This document shows positions 15,172 to 27,395 of a stretch of 64,000 nucleotides of DNA, piece after piece. Position 1 is the stretch's first letter; each line of letters opens with the position of its first letter. The notes beneath the pieces were generated by a model that saw only the letters and a program-made list of their open reading frames with translations, did no database searches and was not told the DNA's origin. The stretch covers positions 150,617 through 214,616 of the forward strand of contig CAWUCF010000033.1 of assembly GCA_963920575.1 (NCBI GenBank), written 5' to 3'. Source of the DNA: Narthecium ossifragum. Its lineage: Eukaryota; Streptophyta; Magnoliopsida; Dioscoreales; Nartheciaceae. A program made the position numbers and the translations under genes.

Positions 15172-15895
15172 TTGATACTAGGCCTTGCTAATTTTTTTTA
15201 TTATTTCTCATTCATCTATTTGATGAATATCATCCCAGGCAGGCCTCCCCTAAGCCCCTGGCCACCGGATCGGGAACGTCGAATCCGCGGATCCTCAGCC
15301 TGCAAAATAGCAAGCTTTTACCTTTTACGTTTTTTGCCTTTTCCTTTACTTTTTGATACTAGGACTTCCCAATTTTTTTTCTTATTTATCATTCATATAT
15401 TTACTGAATATAATCCCAGGCAGGCCTTCCCGAAGCCCCTGGCCACCGGATAGGGCACGTCGAATCCCCGGATCCTCAGCCTCCAAAATAGCAAGCTTTT
15501 ACCTTTTATCTTTTTTGCCTTTTCCTTCACTTTTTGACACTAGGCCTTGCTAATTTTTTTTATTATTTCTCATTCATCTATTTGATGAATATCATCCCTG
15601 GCAGGCCTTCCCTAAGCCCCTGGCCACCGGATCGGGAACGTCGAATCCGTGGATCCTCAGCCTGCAAAATAGCAAGCTTTTACCTTTTACGTTTTTTGCC
15701 TTTTCCTTTACTTTTTGATACAAGGCCTTCCAAATTTTTTTTCTTATTTATCATTCATCTTTTTGCTGAATATAATCCCAGGCAGGCCTTTCCGAAGCCC
15801 CTGGCCACCGGATAGGGCACGTCGAATCCCCGGATCCTCAGCCTCCAAAATGGCAAGCTTTTACCTTTTATCTTTTTTGCCTTTTCCTTTACTTT
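15172..15895 (+). repeat. Dimer duplication (2 x 362 bp)
   Basis: Blocks starting near 15172 and 15534 share an unusual pair of monomers. The first has 'ctatttgatgaatatcatcc' with 'gggaacgtcgaatccg'. The second has a 'aaggccttcc'-like start, 'gaatataatcccaggc' and 'ggatagggcacgtcg'. The offset is 362 bp, two monomers. Confidence 0.8.
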
Positions 15896-16079
15896 TTGAT
15901 ACTAGGCCTTTCATAATTTTCTTCTTATTTCTCATTCATCTTTTTGCTGAATATCATCCCAAGCAGGCCTCCTTGAAGCCCCTGGCCACCGGATCGGGCA
16001 CGTCGAATCCCCGGATTCTCAGCCTCCAAAATAGCAAGCTTTTACCTTTTACGTTTTTTGCCTTTTCCTTCACTTTTTT

Positions 16080-17720
16080 ATACTAGGCCTGTCTAATTTT
16101 TTTTCTTATTTATCATTCATCTTTTTGCTAAATATCATCCCAGGCAAGCCTCCTCGAAGCCCCCTGCCGCCGGATCGGACACGTCGAATTCTCGGATCCT
16201 CAACCTTCAAAATTGCAACCTTTTACCTTTTACCTTTTTGACTTTTCCTTCACTTTTTGATACTAGGCTTTGCTAATTTTTTTCCTCGAAGCCCCTGGCC
16301 ACCGGATCGGGCACGTCGAATCCCCGGATTCTCAGCCTCCAAAATAGCAAGCTTTTGCCATTTACCTTTTTTGCCTTTTCCATTACTTTTAGATACTAGG
16401 CCTTCCTAATTTTTTTTCTTATTGCTCATTCATCTTTTTGCGGAATATCATCCCAGGCAGGCCTCCTCGAAGCCTATGACCACCGGATCGGGCACGTCGA
16501 ATTCCCGGATCCTCAGCCTCCAAAATAGCAAACTTTTACATTTTACCTTTTTTGCCTTTTCCTTCACTTTTTGATACAAGGCCATGCTAATTTTTTTTCC
16601 CTTTTTCTCATTCATCTTTTTGGAGAATATCATCCTAAGCAGGCCTCCCCTATGCCCCTGGCCACCGGATCGGGCACGTCGAATCCCCGGATCCTCAGCC
16701 TACAAAATACCAACCTTTTACCTTTTACCTTTTTTGCCTTTCCTTCACTTTTTGATACTAGGTCTTGCTAATTTTTTTTCGTATTTCTCATTCATTTTTT
16801 TGCTGAATATCATCCCAGGCAGGCCTCCTCGAAGCCCCTGGTCACCGGATCGGGCACGTCGAATCCCCGGATCCTTAGCCTCCAAAATAACAAGATTTTA
16901 CCTTTTACCTTTTTTGCCTTTTCCTTCGTTTTTTTATTCTAGGCCGGTCTAATTTTTTTTCGTATTTCTCATTCATCTTTTTCCTAAATATCATCCCAGG
17001 CAGGCCTACTCGAAGCCCCCTGCCAACGGATCGGACACGTCGAATTCTCGGATACTCAACCTTCATAATTGCAACCTTTTACCTTTTACCTTTTACCTTT
17101 TTGACTTTTCCTTCACTTTTTGATACTAGGCTTTGCTAATTTTTTTTCTCGAAGCCCCTGGTCACCGGATCGGGCACGTCGAATTCCCGGATCCTTAGCC
17201 TCCAAAATAACAAGCTTTTACCTTTTACCTTTTTTGCCTTTTCCTTCACTTTTTTATACTAGGCCTGTCTAATTTTTTTCTTATTTCTCATTCATCTTTT
17301 TGCTGAATATCATCCCAAGCAGGCCTCCTTGAAGCCCCTGGCCACCGGATCGGGCACGTCGAATCCCCGGATTCTCAGCCTCCAAAATAGCAAGCTTTTA
17401 CCTTTTACGTTTCTTGCCTTTTCCTTCACTTTTTTATACTAGGCCTGTCTAATTTTTTTTCTTATTTCTCATTCATCTTTTTGCTAAATATCATCCCAGG
17501 CAAGCCTCCTCGAAGCCCCCTGCCGCCGGATCGGACACGTCGAATTCTCGGATCCTCAACCTTCAAAATTGCAACCTTTTACCTTTTACCTTTTTGACTT
17601 TTCCTTCACTTTTTGATACTAGGCTTTGCTAATTTTTTTTCTCGAAGCCCCTGACCATCGGATCGGGCACGTCGAATCCCCGGATCCTCAGCCTCCAAAA
17701 TAGCAAGCTTTTGCCATTTA
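16080..17720 (+). repeat. Triplicated composite block carrying one shared deletion
   Basis: Three blocks (about 16080-16370, 16940-17235 and 17430-17720) share a diverged monomer with 'aggcctgtctaat' (ggccggtct in the second), 'gccccctgcc', 'gaattctcgg' and 'ttcaaaattgcaacc' (ttcataattgc in the second). In each it is followed by a truncated monomer in which 'gctttgctaattttttt' runs directly into 'ctcgaagcccctg', a loss of roughly 60-70 bp. The junctions lie near 16284, 17148 and 17641. A shared junction means one deletion that was then copied. Confidence 0.85.
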
Positions 17721-18840
17721 CCTTATTTGCCTTTTCCATCACTTTTAGATACTAGGCCTTCCTAATTTTTTTTCTTATTTCTCATTCATCTTTTTAAGGA
17801 ATATCATCCCAGGTAGGCCTCCTCGAAGCCTCTGACCACCAGATCGGGCACGTCGAATCCCCGGATCCTCAGCCTCCAAAATAGCAAGCTTTTACATTTT
17901 ACCTTTTTTGCCTTTTCCTTCACTTTTTGATACAAGGCCATGCTAATTTTTTTTCCCTTTTTCTCATTCATCTTTTTGGTGAATATCATCCTAAGTAGGC
18001 CTCCCCTATGCACCTGGCCACCGGATCGGGCACGTCGAATCCCCGGATCCTCAACCTCCAAAATAGCAAGCTTTTACCTTTTACCTTTTTTACCTTTTCC
18101 TTCACTTTATAATACTAGGCCTTGCTAATTTTGTTCTTATTTCTCATTCATCTTTTTGCAGAATATCAACCCAGATAGGCCTCCTCGAAGCCCCTGGCCA
18201 CCGGATCAGGCACGTCGAATCCCCGGATTCTCAGCCTCGAAAATAGCAAGCTCTTACCTTTACCCTTTTTTGCCTTTTGCTTCACTTTTTGAAACTAGGC
18301 CTTGCTAATTTTTTTTCTTATTTCTCATTCATCTTTTTGCTAAATATCATCCAAGGCAGGCCACCTCGAAGCCCCAGTCCACCGGATCGGGCACGTCGAA
18401 TCCCCGGATCCTCAGCCTCCAAAATAGCAAGCTTTTGTCATTTACCTTTTTTGCCTTTTCCATCACTTTTAGATACTAGACCTTCCTAATTTTTTTTTTC
18501 TTATTTCTCATTCATCTTTTTGCGGAATATCATCCCAGGCAGGCCTCCTCGAAGCCTCTGACCACCGGATCGGGCACGTCGAATCTCCGGATCCTCAGCC
18601 TCCAGAATAGCAAGCTTTTACCTTTTACCTTTTTTGCCTTTTCCTTCACTTTTTGATACAAGGCCATGCTAATTTTTTTTCCCTTTTTCTCATTCATCTT
18701 TTTGGTGAATATCATCCTAGGCAGGCCTCCCCTATGCCCCTGGCCTCCAGATCGGGCACGTCGAATCCCCGGATCCTCAGCTACTAAATACCAAGCTTTT
18801 ACCTTTTACCTTTTTGCCTTTTCCTTCACTTTTTGATATT

Positions 18841-20920
18841 AGGCCTTGCTAATTTTTTTATTATTTCTCAATCATCTTTTTGCTAAATAACGAACATTTA
18901 CCTTTTACCTTTTTTGCCTTTTCTTCACTTTTTGATACTAGGCCTTCCTAATTTTTTTTCTTTTTTGTCAATCATCTTTTTGCAGAATATAATCCCAGGC
19001 AGGCCTCCTCGAAGTCCCTGGCCAACGGATCGGGCACGTCGAATACCCGGATCCTCAGCCTCCAAAATAGCAAGCTTTTGCCTTTTACCTTTTTTGCCTT
19101 TTCCATCACTTTTAGATACTAGGCCTTCCTAATTTTTTTTCTTATTTCTCATTCATCTTTTTGCGGAATATCATCCCAGGCAGGCCACCTCGAAGCCTCT
19201 GACCACCGGATCGGGCACGTCGAATCCCCGGATCCTCAGCCTCCAAAATAGCAAGCTTTTACATTTTACATTTTTTGGCTTTTCCTTCACTTTTTGATAC
19301 AAGGCCATGCTAATTTTTTTTCCCTTTTTCTCATTCATCTTTTTGGCGAATATCATCCTAAGCAGGCCTGTCCTATGCCCCTGGCTACCGGATCGGGCAC
19401 GTCGAATCCCCGGATCCTCAGCCTGCAAAATACTAGGCCTTGCTAATTTTTTTAATTATTTCCCATTCATCTTTTTGCTGAATATCATCCCAGGCAGGCC
19501 TCCCCTAAGCCCCTGGCCACCGGATCGGGCTTGTCGAATCCCCGGATCCTCAGCCTGCAATATAACAAGCTTTTACCTTTTACCTTTTGGCCTTTTCCTT
19601 TACTTTTTGATACTAGGCCATCATAATTTTTTTTCTTATTTATCATTCATCTTTTTGCTGAATATCATCCCAGGCAGGCCTCCTAGAAGCCCCTGGCCAC
19701 CGGATCGGGCACGTCAACTTCCCGGATCCTCAGCCTGCAAAATAGCAAGAATTTACCTTTTACCTTTTTGCCATTTCCTTCAGTTTTTAATACTAGGCCT
19801 TGCTAATTTTTTTTCTTATTTCTCATTCATCTTTTTGCTGAATATCATGCCAGGCAGGCCTCCTCGAAGCCTCTGTCCACCGGATCGGGCACGTCGAATC
19901 CCCGGATCCTCAGCCTCCAAAATAGCAAGCTTTTACCTTTTACCTTTTTTGCCTTTTCCTTCACTTTTTGATACTAGGCCTTGCTAATTTTTTTCCCTTT
20001 TTCTCATTAATCTTTTTTGGAAATATCATCCCAGGCAGGCCTACCCAATGCCCCTGGTCGCGGGATCTGGCACGTCGAATCCCCGGATCCTCAGGCTGCA
20101 AAACAGCAAGGATTTACCTTTTACCTTTTACCTTTTTTGCCTTTTCCTTCACTTTTTGATCCTATGCCTTCCTTATTTTTTTCCCTTTTTCTCATTCATC
20201 TTTTTAATGAATATGATCCCAGGCATGCCTCCCCTATAACCCTGGCCACAGGATCGGGCACGTCGAATCCCCTGATCCTTAGCCTACAAAATAGCAAGCT
20301 TTTACCTTTTACCTTTTTGCTTTTTCCTTCACTTTTTGATACTAGGCCTTGCTAATTTTTTTTTTTATTTCACATTCAATTTTTTGCTGAATATTATCCC
20401 AGGCAGGCCTCCCCTAAGCTCCTGGCCACCGAATCGGGCACGTCGAATCCCCGAATCCTCAGCCTCCAAAATATCAAGCTTTTACCTTTTTGCCTTTTCC
20501 TTCAATTTTTGATACTAGGCCTTCCTAATTTTTTTTCCCTTTTTCTCATTCATCTTTTTGCTGAATATAATGCTAGGCAGGCCTCCCCAATGCCCCTGGC
20601 CACCTGATCGGGCACGTCGAATCCCCGGATCCTCAGCCTCCAAACTAGCAAGCTTTTACCTTTTACCTTTTTGCGTTTTCCTTCAATTTTTGATCCTAGG
20701 GCTTCCTAAATTTTTTTCTTATTTATGATTCATCCTTTTGTTGAATATCATCCCAGGCAGGCCTCCTCGAAGCCTCTGGCCACCGGATCGGACACATCGA
20801 ATCCCCGGATCCTCAGCCTTCCTAATTTTTTTTGTTATTTATCATTCATATTTTTGCTGAATATCATCCCAGGACGGCCTTCTCAAACCCCCAGACAACC
20901 GGATCGGGCACGTCTCAGCC
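18841..20920 (+). repeat. Cluster of truncated satellite monomers
   Basis: Four independent internal losses are visible. Near 18890 'tgctaaataa' jumps to 'cgaacatttacc', losing the GC-rich core. Near 19431 'gcctgcaaaata' jumps to 'ctaggccttgc', losing the TTTTACC tract. Near 20817 'cctcagcctt' jumps to 'cctaatttttt'. Near 20913 'gggcacgtct' jumps to 'cagcctgcaaaa'. Monomer phase continues afterwards in every case. Confidence 0.8.
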
Positions 20921-23900
20921 TGCAAAATAGCAAGCTTTTACCTTTTACCTTTTTGCCTTTTCCTTCACTTTTTGATACTAGGCCTTGCTAATTTTTTTCC
21001 CTTTTTCTCATTCATCTTTTTGGTGAATATCATCCCAGGAAGGCCTCCCCTATGCCCCTGGTCACCGGATCAGGCACGTCGAATCCCCGGATTCTCAGTC
21101 TACAAAATAGCAAGCTTTTACCTTTTACCTTTTTGCGTTTTCCTTCACTTTTTGATACTAGGCCTTGCTAATTTTTTTATTTATTTCTCATTCATCTTTT
21201 TGCTGAATATCATCCCAGGCTGGCCACCCCTAAACCCCTGGCCACCGGATCGGGCACGTCGAATCCCCTAATCCTCAGGCTGCAAAATAGCAAGCTTTTA
21301 CCTTTTACCTTTTTTGCCTTTTCCTTCACTTTTTGACACTAGGCCTTCCTAATTTTTTTTCTTATTTATGATTCATCTTTTTGTTAAATATCATCCCAAG
21401 CAGGCCTCCTCGACGCCTCTGGCCACTGGATCGGGCACGTCGAATCCCCAGATCCTCAGCCTGCAAACTAGCAAGCTTTTACCTTTTACCCTTTTGCCCT
21501 TTCCTTCACTTTTTGATACTAGGCCTTCCTAATTTTTTTTATTATTTATCATTCATATTTTTGCTGAATATCATCCCAAGAAGGCCTCCTCGAAGCCCCT
21601 GGCCACCGGATCGGGCATGTCGAATCCCCGGATCCTCAGCCTCCAAAATAGCAAGCTTTTACCTTTTACCTTTTTGCCTTTTCCTTCACGTTTTGATACT
21701 AGGCCTTGCTAATTTTTTTATTTATTTCTCAATCATCTTTTTGCTGAATATCATCCCAGGCTGGCCTCCCCTAAGCCCCTGGCCACCGGATCGGGCACGT
21801 CGAATCCCCGAATCCTCAGCCTCCAAAATATCAAGCTTTTACCTTTTACCGTTTTTGCCTTTTCCTTCACTTTTTGATCCTTTGTCTTCCTAATTTTTTT
21901 CCCTTTTTCTCATTCATCTATTTAATGAATATCATCCCTGGTAGGCCTCCCCTATAACCCTGGCTACCGGATCGGGCACGTCGAATCCCCTGATCCTTAG
22001 CCTACAAAATAGCAAGCTTTTACCTTTTAGCTTTTTGCATTTTCCTTCACTTTTTGATACTAGGCCTTGCTAATTTTTTTTATTATATCTCATTCAATAT
22101 TTTGCTGAATATTATCCCAGGCAAGCCTCCCCTAAGCCCCTGGCCACCGGATCGGGCACGTCGAATCCCCGAATCCTCAGCCTCCATAATATCAAGGTTT
22201 TACCTTTTACCTTTTTGCCTTTTCCTTCACTTTTTGATACTAAGCCTTCCTAATTTTTTTACCCTTTTCTCATTCATCTTTTTGGTGAATATCATACCAG
22301 GCAGGCCTCCCCTAAGCCCCTGGCCACCGAATCGGGCACGTCGAATCCCCGAATGCTCAGCCTGCAAAATAGCAAGCTTTTACCTTTTACCTTTTTACCT
22401 TTTCCTTCACTTTTTGATACTAAGCCTTGCTAATTTTTTCCCTTTTTGTCATTCATCTTTTTGGTGAATATCATCCCAGGCAGGCCTCGCCTATGCCCCT
22501 GCTCACCGGATTTGGCACGTCGAATCCCCGAATGCTCAGCCTGCAAAATAGCAAGCTTTTACCTTTTACCTTTTTGCCTTTTCCTTCACTTTTTGATACT
22601 AAGCCTTGCTAATTTTTTCCCTTTTTCTCATTCATCTTTTTGGTGAATATCATCCCAGGAAGGCCTCTCCTATGCCCCTGCTCACCGGATCAGGCACGTC
22701 GAATCCTCGGATCCTCAGCCTACAAAATAGCAAGCTTTTACCTTTTAACTTTTTGCCTTTTCCTTCAATTTTTCATACTAGGCCTTGCTAATTTTTTTAT
22801 TTATTTCTCAATCATCTTTTTGCTAAATATCATCCCAGGCTGGCCTCCCCTAAGCTCCTGGCCACCGGATCGGGCACGTCGAATCCCCGAATCCTCAGGC
22901 TGCAAAATAGCAAGCTTTTACCTTTTACCTTTTTTGCCTTTTCCTACACTTTTTGATACAAGGCCTTCCTAATTTTTTTCCCTTTTTCTAATTCATATTT
23001 TTAATGAATATCATCCCAGGCAGGCATCCCCTATGCCCCTGGCCACCGGATCGGGCACGTCGAATCCCCAGATCCTTAGCCTACAAAATAGCAAGCTTTT
23101 ACCTTTTACCTTTTTGCCTTTTCCTTCACTTTTTGATACTAGGCCTTGCTAATTTTTATTATTATTTGTCATTCAATTTTTTGCTGAATATTATCCCAGG
23201 CAGGCCTCCCCTAAGCCCCTGCCCACCGGATCGGGCACGTCGAATCCCCGGATCCTCAGCCTGCAAAATAGCAAGCTTTTACCTTTTACCTTGTTGCCTT
23301 TTCCTTCACTTTTTGATACTAGGCCTTGCTAATTTTTTTTCCCTTTTTCTCATTTATCTTTTTGGTGAATATCATCCCAGGCAGGCCTCCCCTATGCCCC
23401 TGGTCACCGGATCAGGCACGTCGAATCCCCGGATCCTCAGGCTACGAAATAGCAAGCTTTTACCTTTTACCTTTTTGCCTTTTTGCCTGTTTCTTCACTT
23501 TTTGATACTAGTCCTTGCTAATTTTTTTTATTATTTCTCATTCATCTTTTTGCAGAATACCATCCCATGCTGGCCTCCCCTAAGCCCCTGGCCACCGGAT
23601 CGGCACGTCGAATCCCCGGATCCTCAGCCTCCAAAATATCAAGCTTTTACCTTTTACCTTTTTTTGCCTTTTCCTTCACTTTTGATACTAGGCCTTCCTA
23701 ATTTTTTTCCCTTTTTCTCATTCATCTTTTTAATGAATAACATCCCAGGAAGGCCTCCCCTATGCCCCTGGCCACCGGATCGGGCACGTCGAATCCCTTG
23801 ATCCTTAGCCTACTAAATAGCAAGCTTTTACCTTTTACCTTTTTGCCTTTTCCTTCACTTTTTGATACTCGGCCTTGCTAATTTTTTTTCTTATTTCTCA

Positions 23901-24343
23901 TTCATCTTTTTGCTGAATATCATCCCAGGCAGGCCTCCTTGAAGCCTCTGGCCACCGGATCGGGCACGTCGAATTCCCGAATCCTCAGCCTCCAAAATAA
24001 CAAGCTTTTACCTTTTACCTTTTTTTGCCTTTTCCTTCACTTTTTGATACTAGGCCTTGTGAGGGCCCGTCCCTCAGACCTGACTCGACAACGTGGGTCG
24101 AGAGCCGGTTTCCTGTTGGTTTGGTTCCGCGTCGGGCACGATCGGGCGATCGTGTGGCGATTATGGACCCCGGGGGCACTTTGGTAAATATGCCCTCTGG
24201 TGGTCGGTTTCACACCCGTGTTCCACACACCGACCTTGATTGATGTATGTGTTTGATTGGTATCCCTAGGGTGCGTCCGATCCGAGGATCGGAGCTCGAT
24301 CGGGAAAGATCGATTTGGACCGCCGAGATAGATTTGGAATTTC

Positions 24344-24350
24344 TATATAA
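24344..24350 (+). promoter_or_regulatory. Probable TATA box of the 5' LTR
   Basis: TATATAA lies about 285 bp into the LTR, in 'ttctatataaggcctg', and is followed by a long CT-rich stretch typical of plant leader sequence. Transcription would be expected to begin about 25-35 bp downstream. The role is inferred from position and motif only. Confidence 0.6.
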
Positions 24351-24932
24351 GGCCTGTCTCTTTCTCTCTTTCTCTTCTCTTCTTCTCCTGTCATTTTCTC
24401 CTCTCTCTCTCCTTCGGCTGAGCTAGGGTTGGAGACTTCGGCTTTCGGAGCTTGGATCTTGGCGGCTCGGCTGGTGGCACGCGTGGAGGAGCTACCCTAC
24501 TTGCTCAAGTAGGTGTTTCTACCTCGATCCTTGGATCGGGTTCTCCTAGGATAGGTTTATTGTACTTTTGCTATAGGAATACTTGTTAGAATGTAGTGTA
24601 GCTCCTTGTATATGTGGTGTTGTTCGATTCCGGTATTCCTACGTTGAGATTTCTGTATTCTAACGGTTGGTTTTCGTATTATCGCCGTTTTATCGGTTTT
24701 TGTCCATTTGGATCTAGATAGGAGATCTAACCGTCAAAACCTGGATTTCTTCACTCCACTAGTTTCCCCTTAGCTAAATACACTCGCTTGCAAAACTTCA
24801 TTTAATTCCAACACGATTTGATACTTGAAATCCAAAGAAATGGATTTCCGGCACTGTTCTGATGAACTGTGCCAAGGCTCGACGTTCGATCGGTGCATCG
24901 ACCGTCAAGTGTTATTTTACCCTTTCTGGGCC

Positions 24933-25235
24933 CGACGGTCGACCGTCGCATCGACCGTCGGGCTCTGTCGGGATTTTAGCCTCCCAGGGTCGATGCATGG
25001 ATCGACCGTGGGAGCTCCTCCCTTTCGCCATTTACCCGACGGTCGACCGTCGGGCTCTGTTTGGTTTTGGGCTTCTCAAGGTCGATGGATGGATCGACCG
25101 TCGCCCTTGGTTTTCTTCGCATGGGTCTCACGGTCGATCACCGTATCGATCATGGCATCGTCCGTGGCCTCACGGTCGATCGCCGGATCGACTGTGGCAT
25201 CGTCCGTGGCCTCACGGTCGATCCCCGGATCTAAA
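24933..25235 (+). repeat. Palindromic and 42-bp tandem repeats inside the LTR
   Basis: A perfect 16-bp palindrome, CGACGGTCGACCGTCG, occurs at 24933-24948 and again at 25037-25052, inside a degenerate ~100-bp duplication. Further right a 42-bp unit starting CACGGTCGATC repeats at 25129, 25171 and 25213 (the third copy partial). The whole stretch is built from GGTCGA/TCGACC motifs. It is non-coding as far as can be seen. Confidence 0.85.
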
Positions 25236-25396
25236 CATGTTGGGAAGCATGTAGGGGGGATTTGATAAGGTTTTCAAAGGAATTTCCACTTGATTTGAGA
25301 TTGATTCAAATGTTCTTTCTCTTTTAGAAAACCTATGGTTCTACTTGCAATTAATACATGCTTGATTGTCGTTAAATGCTTAGTTAATTGCTTAGC

Positions 25397-25425
25397 CATT
25401 AGCTAGCTATGAGTGCTAGCTAATG
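25397..25425 (+). other. Perfect 11-bp hairpin in the LTR
   Basis: CATTAGCTAGC (25397-25407) and GCTAGCTAATG (25415-25425) are exact inverted copies separated by the 7-nt loop TATGAGT. It lies in the middle of the LTR. No function can be assigned from sequence. Confidence 0.8.
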
Positions 25426-26408
25426 AGGAATTGTGGAACCTTAGCCTCTTGTCGGCGAGTGCCGAGGGCTATTATATATCTGTGGAACTTATAACTGTTG
25501 ATGTGGCATATAGAGACATCTAGGATAGATGTTTGCCTAGGCTCATGCATTGTATGCATTAGAGGCATTTGAGGTTAGGCGGGCGATGGTTTAGGTCGCC
25601 GATCCGAGGCTCTCGGGTAGCTCGGATCTAGCCTTAGGACCGTGGATGGGTAGTCAGGAGTAGGGTGTGATTGTTGATCAAGTCTCATGTCTTTGAGGAT
25701 TCACGCTAGTTGACTCTGATCAGTGATTGAGGTTTAGAGGTCGTGTTGTCTTCCAAAGCCAAGTGCTAAGGATGGATGTTGATGCGTTCCCGACGTGGTT
25801 CCCCAAGGCTTGGTATTCCAGCTTGGGAAGGGTGATCTTGCATGTTACTGTTCCTTGGCATCCTGGTAACTTATTCAGGAGAGAGGTTTCATGACAAGAG
25901 CCCTTGGGACATCAACTGGGTTATGGGACCCGTGGCATCCGTTAGACTTAGGCTGGGAGACAACACTGTTGGTGTTTTCCTCCTTTCAGTGTGCCGTAGA
26001 GTAGAACCCTACTGAGCTTTTTGCTCACTCCTACCCGGGCTGCGTTTGCAGGTGCAGGCGGCAGCTCTTCTTCAGTGGAGCCGGCAGGATCGGCTTTCGG
26101 CGGCGCGAGTACATCCAGGGGCGCTTGAGGTTGCTTGGAGGATTACCAGTTGTACCCTTTTGAGATATATGTGTATATGATGTAAACATTTTGGAGAACC
26201 TTTGGGATTTTTGTATAAATCTGTATTTTGGAGCTTAGACTTTGTATAACTTGATGATTTATATTATAATTGAATCTGTTCGTCCTTGGAATACAATTGT
26301 GTAATTTAATTATCTTTTCCGCTTTGTATCGCGCCGGTTGATGATGAATAGTGTTAGGACCCTCACGCCCCGTCCTGGATGGGTTTTCTGGGTCGGGGTG
26401 TGACAACT

Positions 26409-26420
26409 TGGTATCAGAGC
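26409..26420 (+). other. Primer-binding site, tRNA-Met type
   Basis: TGGTATCAGAGC starts three bases after the LTR end. It is the standard primer-binding sequence complementary to the 3' end of plant initiator methionine tRNA, used by many plant Ty3/gypsy and Ty1/copia elements. It fixes the 5' LTR boundary and the + orientation. The leader from here to the gag start at 26610 is non-coding. Confidence 0.95.
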
Positions 26421-26609
26421 AGGCTGTAGGTCACAGGGATAGGATTAGGCTTGCGGTTAAGGTTTTGAGCGCGGTTTGGGATAGTTCTAGGAAATAGAGC
26501 ATCCCTGTGTGCTTGACTGTGCTCATGTGTGTTATGTTTTTCCTTTAATGATTGCTGATGTGTTTTGTTTCTTACGGGTGGACACTTGTCGTCTTTGTTG
26601 AACGTGCAG

Positions 26610-27395
26610 ATGCCAGGGAGCAGGGCTAGCTGTCCAGTGTTGGGTCAGGGTACCGCGCGCGATCAGCGTGCTGCCCGACGGGCCTTAGGGTCCAACACAG
26701 CCGTGCCCCGTGTACCTGCACGAGAGCCAGAGCCGAGGATTGAGGTCATGTTGGAGGAGGATGCTTCGATCATCACCGAGGAGGTCTCTCCTCCACTCGA
26801 CCAGCGTGCTGTTGCGACAGCGGTGGTCGACTTCCAGAGGCTGAACCCTCCTAGGTTCAGCGGTACTGGAGGCGACCCAGCGGCGGCGGACGACTGGCTG
26901 GATGGAGTCAGTCACGTCCTTGACACTCTGTTCGTCCAGGATGACCGAGTTAGGGTCAGACTTGCCGCGTTCCAGCTCGACGGGGACGCTTTGGACTGGT
27001 GGCGCTCTTTCCAGGCCGCCAGGGACGGGAGTGACCCATCGTGGGCCGTGTTCCGTTCTTCGTTTCTCGGCGCGTACTTTCCCCGCAGTGCGCGCTCGGC
27101 CCTTGTTTGTGAGTACCAGACCCTTTCTCAGGGTACTCAATTGGTTGTTCAGTACGCGGCTAGGTTCACGAGACTTGCCAGATTTGCGGGGGCGGTGTCC
27201 GCGGATCCTCTTGCCAGAGCTGAGCAGTTCCAGTGGGGGCTTAGGCCCGAGCTCAGGCATCTGGTCGCAGCTCAGCGATCTAGCACATACGCAGAGGTGT
27301 TGGACTGTGCCTTGGCAGTTGAGGCTCAGTTGCTGGAGCCGGGGCCCAGGGCAGTCCAGCCTGCGTCGTCTGCGAGCACCAGTGGCAGAGTGTAG
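26610..27395 (+). pseudogene. gag: Ty3/gypsy gag, truncated by a premature stop
   Basis: Gag forms the virus-like particle of the retrotransposon. The first ATG in frame is at 26610 (MPGSRASC); the open frame extends upstream only by a TTG. It runs 261 codons to TAG at 27393. The retrotransposon gag domain begins at the typical PPRFSG (residues 80-85), followed by a WLDGVSHVLDTLF segment and the DWW signature at about residues 129-131, and continues to a 'YAARFTRLARFAG' region near the end. In intact relatives the protein would continue into the CCHC knuckle; here that part lies downstream of the stop in the same frame. Composition is GC-rich, unlike the surrounding satellite. Long antisense frames over this region are shadows. 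Confidence 0.9.

Larger units (their letters stand above)
1..24057 (+). repeat. 181-bp satellite array, left segment (about 133 monomers)
   Basis: The sequence is a continuous head-to-tail array. Landmarks such as 'actaggccttgctaat', 'gaatatcatcccaggc', 'cacgtcgaatccccgg' and 'agcaagcttttacc' recur every ~181 bp, always on the same strand. The window opens inside a monomer, so the array continues to the left. Each unit has a T/C-rich part and a CpG-rich core with GGATCC and AAGCTT sites. By eye, neighbouring monomers differ at many positions, far more than in the right-hand domain. No gene or RNA is seen in this stretch. Open frames on the + strand start at TTG and reflect scarcity of stops on a pyrimidine-rich strand. 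The satellite family is not one I recognise. Confidence 0.97.
15000..24057 (+). repeat. Mixed-subfamily satellite domain left of the retrotransposon
   Basis: Monomers of the ordinary 'ctcctcgaagcccc' type alternate with two other types. One has 'cccctaagcccctgg' with an 'attatttctcattc' T-rich part. The other has 'cccctatgcccctgg' with 'tttccctttttctcattc' and 'ttggtgaatatc'. The latter types are rare in the first 7 kb and common here. Several monomers are truncated (near 16284, 17148, 17641, 18890, 19431, 20817 and 20913). No gene is seen. Confidence 0.85.
24058..26405 (+). repeat. 5' LTR (about 2348 bp)
   Basis: The right end (TGACA at 26401-26405) is fixed by identity with the element's 3' end and by the primer-binding site three bases later. 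The left end is inferred from the satellite boundary and the TGT...ACA termini. Only 26220-26405 can be compared with a second LTR copy. The LTR carries a TATA box, a CT-rich stretch just downstream (about 24357-24412), GC-rich palindromes and a 42-bp tandem repeat, and a perfect hairpin near 25397. Open frames inside it (for example 24825-25265) run through these repeats and do not resemble a protein I know. Confidence 0.88.

Noticed and set aside
16448..19428. Minus-strand frames with repeated KKMNEKKGKKISMALYQKVKEKAKK-like translation
   Set aside because: These are antisense readings of the T/C-rich tract (AAA/AAG/GAA codons) in a subset of monomers, not conserved proteins.
23004..23801. 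A 265-codon open frame, the longest of many in the satellite, as a possible gene
   Set aside because: It is satellite repeat read through: the predicted protein is the same ~60-residue unit repeated, it starts at TTG, and it fits length slippage of the monomer. No promoter, codon bias or known domain.
24825..25265. A 146-codon frame in the LTR
   Set aside because: It spans the palindromes and 42-bp repeats and its translation is repeat-derived (SRSI/ASSVASR); it lies inside the LTR with no known domain.
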